Part shown: positions 17,896 through 21,050 of the stretch, in pieces
Layout of the letters: every line of letters begins with the position of its first letter
Numbering within the stretch: position 1 is the stretch's first letter
Assembly (NCBI GenBank): GCA_004151065.3
Contig: NWUY0300011452.1
Span: 20,871 to 41,920 of the forward strand
Reading direction: 5' to 3'
DNA length: 21,050 nucleotides
From: Larix sibirica
Taxonomy: Eukaryota > Streptophyta > Pinopsida > Pinales > Pinaceae
Position numbers and translations under genes: made by a program
The notes under the pieces: model-generated
What the model saw: only the letters and a program-made list of their open reading frames with translations
Databases searched by the model: none
What the model was told of the DNA's origin: nothing

Positions 17896-18543
17896 ATGGG
17901 GGGCATTCACTACCCTGGACATGTGGCCATAGGAAAGGATAGCCTTTGACATGCGGCTAGAGGGTAGATTCGATGGGCTTAATAACGATTTAAACTTGCA
18001 CGAAGAACCAAATCTGGAGCACGTGGATGTTTATGATGTTTATTCGGTTGATCAATGGACATGGTGGCGCACCAATAATAATTCAATGCATTTAATGGAA
18101 GGTGTTATCGCCATCCGAAATATGTCTAGCTAGAATGATATAAAGGCTTCTTCTTGAAAGCTTTCTTTTAGCATTGGCATCCACAATAATTTATGGATTT
18201 GGATTTTCTACTCTGGCCTCTACACCCAAAATGAAATGTATCTGGCTTAGTATTGTAGAGTGCAAGATGAAACCATTTTTTTTTTATGTTTGTCTCTCAT
18301 CGTCAAGGATGAGACAAGGTACAATGGTGGTGCTTTTAGCCCCAATTTATGTTTGTTGTGCATATCAAAGTCTTGTGTTGTGGATCCTAGATGCAGGTGC
18401 GAATCTCGACACTCGAAACCAGTAGTTATGAGGAGCACAGAGGATGCCAATTCTTTCCTCCACATGCGCATTTTCTCTGGAAATGTAGTGATGGCTTGGG
18501 AAGATTTAATGCATGACCTCCAATCCATAGCTTTCCATGACCT
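17896..18543. other. Unassigned stretch with a 60-codon ORF
   Basis: The ATG-started ORF at 17951-18133 begins MRLEGRFDGLNNDLNLHEEP and is acidic, with an unusual WTWW. It is more balanced in base composition than the elements around it, but I recognise no domain. A TATA-like GATATAAAGG follows at about 18137. Overlapping ORFs further on (plus strand 18260-18841, minus strand 18247-18618) run into the downstream minisatellite and look like repeat by-products. Confidence 0.3.
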
Positions 18544-18915
18544 CCACAACATGTTCTCTAGTTTTCGCAACTTTCTGCAACTTGTTCTACAGCTACCAAA
18601 GCTTCCGCAACTTTCCACAACTTGTTATGTAACTTTCCACATCTTGTTCCACAACTTCCACATCTTGTTCCACAACTTCCACGTCATGTTCCACAACTTC
18701 CACATCTTGTTCCACAACTTTTTCAACTCGTTCTTTAGTTTTCACATCTTTATGCAACTTGTTCCGCAGCTACCTCAGCTTCCGCAACTTGTTCCACAAC
18801 TTCCTCAACTTGTTATGCAACTTCTACAACCTATTCTTTAGTTTCCAAACCTCTCTGCAACTTGTTCCACAACTTTCGCAATTACCACAACTTCCACATA
18901 TTTCCACAACTTGAT
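18544..18915. repeat. CAACTT-rich minisatellite with a 21-bp core
   Basis: Short CCACAACTT/TTCCACAACTTG motifs repeat throughout. The most regular part, 18632-18716, has four units of 21-22 bases (CTTCCACATCTTGTTCCACA type) that differ at few positions. The 21-base period leaves the plus strand open, giving FHILFHN heptads and QLPQLVPQLPQLV. The repeated protein is most likely a consequence of the DNA repeat. Confidence 0.85.
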
Positions 18916-18920
18916 CATGT

Positions 18921-20565
18921 TTGTTGTCAATTTTTTCATCATGGAACTATATGACTAGTACCGGGTTTCCTTGTCCAAGGACAGGTCTAAACATTTTTCT
19001 TTGGTCAAGTTTGTTATCTTTGTTAATGTTGAACAACTGTGGTATAGCCTAGTTTCCCTCCTGGGCAGGCTTAGAGTCTTTGCTTGCTTGATAGGCTATG
19101 AAACTTATGATTGGTTAGTATCTCTATTATGGTTTAACCTATACAACAGGAAGTAGGTTAACCATGGAAAATTTTGTACATACTATTTTGCTTTGTTAAT
19201 AGAAGGATATTGCTCTTATTTTTAAAAAATGAATTTCAAATTAATAGAACTTATGTGTTGTAGAAACTTAAAAATGTAAATATCGTAATGTTATAAAACA
19301 TGATAGGTAACTCATACTCAGTATTATTCACATTAAAAACATGTTGCTCTACATTCAACACACAATAAATGCATTCAACATACAATCTACTTCCATTACA
19401 CAATAAAAAATCATTAATCATAATTTTACATCCAATACATAAAATAGATGTGTGAACAACCAAGATTGGATCCAACCACAAATAAATGATAGTTAACTTT
19501 TCATATCCAACATCATAAAATGAAGAAAAAAAAATTCATCTCATGCATAAAACTAAATCTTGATTCACTATTATTTTATTAAATTTGTTGGATTGCATTA
19601 CCAAGGCTTAGAAGCATATTGAACTAGGGAAATTTGAGATATCTTGTCATACAATTTGGCATTGGGTTAGCTCCTCCTTCTATGTGGTATTGTTGTCTGG
19701 AGAGATGAACTAAGTTAAAATATGGGTAGTGTAAATGCCTCTTCTTTGTTTGTAAAATCATAATTATTTCTAAGATGTTGTAGGCTAGACACATTTCCTA
19801 TGTGTTTTGTTAGGTTTCGAATAAAACTTATTTTGATAGACTAGAGAGAATTTTGAGATCCATTTTATGTGCAAAATATGGTGGTGACATGGTGCTTCCC
19901 ATAATGATTTTGTGTGCTTTCACTCTCTTGAAATCATAGGGTGGTTTGTTGTTTATTGATGTTTTTATATAAGGGGAAAATTTAGAAGTTAAATGGATTG
20001 TTTGGTGCATTGATGGAAATGGTACATGGAATTCTCTTCTAATTCAGTGGTTGATGTTGGAAAAACATATTTGCACTATCCAATTGTGCTTTGATTTATC
20101 TGCATCATTTAAAACCCACATAAGTTCAAAATTCAAGGATATTTCATTATAAAAAGTATATAAAAGACATGAAAACAAGTAGCCAAATAGCTTTCTTGGA
20201 TGCTTTTGGGTAATAGAATAGGATGGGATCTTTTATTTTTCCCAACAGAGGGGTGGAAGGTTCAAGATCAATGTTTTGGTAGATTTTTCACATGTTTGAA
20301 ACAAAATATTTTATAAAAATGAAATATTCTTTCGAAGGGAGCATTGGGATTTAGTGAATGTGTGGTGGATTGAATGGATGAGTTTATTATACGATAAGGA
20401 TTTTTTACCTATCGATCGTGTTGTCATTAGAGATATTCAAATCTTTCTCCAATAGATGGGCCTTTGAGGATGACTAATACCATGACAAGGACTAGTATGA
20501 TAAGACTAGCATTACGCATATGATAAATTGATTAATGAATATAGAAACAATAACTTCCTATGCAG
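18921..20565. other. AT-rich sequence with no recognisable feature
   Basis: I read both strands for retroelement motifs, splice-flanked ORFs and terminal repeats and found none. ORFs of 60-76 codons (18971-19156 plus, 19251-19481 and 19828-20010 minus) lack any domain. This is presumably ancient repeat or simple intergenic DNA. Confidence 0.55.
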
Positions 20566-20571
20566 AAGAAG

Positions 20572-20787
20572 ACACTTTGTAGATTTTATTGAATTCATGA
20601 TGATATCCTTCAAAGCCAAAATTTTGATAGAAACTTGCTTGAGCAAAGTCTGGTCTTATTGAATTTTCTATAAAATTGAATACACTTTGTAGAAGTTATT
20701 GAATCCATGATGATATGCCTCAAAACCAAAGTTTTTTATAGATACTTTCTTGAGCAAATTGTGGTCTTACTGAATTTTCTATAAAAT
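20572..20787 (+). repeat. Two-copy 110-bp tandem repeat
   Basis: ACACTTTGTAG at 20572 recurs at 20682. Both units continue through ATGATGATAT, CTTGAGCAAA and GAATTTTCTATAAAAT with scattered substitutions. Their ends are at about 20676 and 20787. It is non-coding. Confidence 0.85.
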
Positions 20788-20873
20788 ATGATTTTTAAAT
20801 GTTTAATGATTTATCAAGAAAAGTACATTAAAGCTAGTCTTGTTGAGAGTGGATTTACAAAGGTGATTATGTC

Positions 20874-21050
20874 TTTTTTTTTGTTCGATTGTCCATCACT
20901 CGGGGCCAGTAGCAATGAACCATTGGTAAGAAACGCAACCCAGGGGCATCTAATCCATCAAAGTCACCCGGGGATCGCACCTGGCCCGGGCCACACCAAC
21001 CCTTATGATGGCTGGATTTTTGGGTGTCTCCTCCCAACTAGCTCACCCCT
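20874..21050 (-). mobile_element. tRNA-derived SINE, minus strand, runs to window edge
   Basis: Read on the minus strand from the window end, the sequence has an A-box-like TGAGCTAGTTGGGAG (within 21031-21045). About 63 bases on it has a B-box-like GGTGCGATCCC (20971-20981), the two internal RNA polymerase III promoter elements. A GC-rich body containing GGCCCGGGCC follows, then a unique part. The 3' end is a nine-A tail (T9 at 20874-20882 on the plus strand). The sharp rise in GC from the AT-rich flank at 20883 marks the border. Only 5 bases precede the A box here, so the 5' end and its target-site duplication lie at or beyond the window edge. Confidence 0.65.

Noticed and set aside
18247-18841. 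Overlapping 193-codon plus-strand and 123-codon minus-strand ORFs
   Set aside because: The length comes largely from the 21-bp minisatellite and an adjoining stretch without motifs. The plus-strand start is not in a convincing context.
20960-21050. Intact tRNA gene on the minus strand
   Set aside because: A and B boxes are present, but the sequence does not fold as a cloverleaf with an acceptor stem. The A-tail points to a SINE.

Overview
This looks like intergenic DNA from a large, AT-rich seed-plant genome. A gymnosperm is my best guess, on inference only. The window is mostly dead, nested and truncated transposable elements. The elements are plant-type: a LINE RNase H of the NNQ-E-A-ALLQG kind, Ty1/copia and Ty3/gypsy elements with initiator-Met tRNA primer sites (TGGTATCAGAGC-like), a Mutator-like MITE and a tRNA-derived SINE. 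No complete, intact transposable-element ORF is left. The one good candidate host gene is a small intronless minus-strand ORF that may encode a mitochondrial protein.

Layout. Positions 11-1468 and 1470-2921 are the same ~1.46 kb segment twice, as far as I can read identical, separated by a single 'n' that follows a (TC)n tract. This is most simply an unmerged assembly overlap, so the candidate gene (264-629, repeated at 1723-2088) is probably single copy. From 2922 to 4116 I recognise nothing. A degenerate 30-bp minisatellite lies at 4117-4357. A possible old LTR start (4469) is split by a 5'-truncated LINE (4893-6722) with a 16-bp target-site duplication and a poly(A) tail. That insertion carries an RNase H end, a nested 250-bp Mutator-type MITE (5502-5751) and an unexpected coiled-coil exon-like segment (5904-6340).

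From about 7.5 to 9.56 kb there is a decayed Ty3/gypsy gag, protease and RT-linker (gypsy-1). It stops where a Ty1/copia element begins (LTR about 9565-10045, PBS 10046, then gag, protease, integrase and RT to about 13.9 kb, with no 3' LTR found). Between 13.9 and 15.4 kb are LTR/leader-like remnants with three PBS-like sites and a 60-84-bp minisatellite. A second, different Ty3/gypsy element (gypsy-2) runs from a well-preserved PBS (15374) through gag, protease and RT to about 17.9 kb. Its RT catalytic segment is tandemly duplicated.

The last 3 kb hold a CAACTT-rich minisatellite (18.54-18.92 kb), about 1.6 kb with no recognisable feature, a two-copy 110-bp tandem repeat (20572-20787) and a minus-strand tRNA-derived SINE that runs to the window edge.

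The parts do not form a pathway. The window is best read as a record of successive insertions: LINE into a possible LTR, MITE into the LINE, copia into gypsy-1. Decay followed, and many of the stops fall where related elements have Gln, Trp or Arg, as expected for deamination of methylated cytosines. I saw no sign of a new defence or metabolic system. The most unusual items are the LINE/coiled-coil chimera, the duplicated RT catalytic block and the small putative mitochondrial protein.
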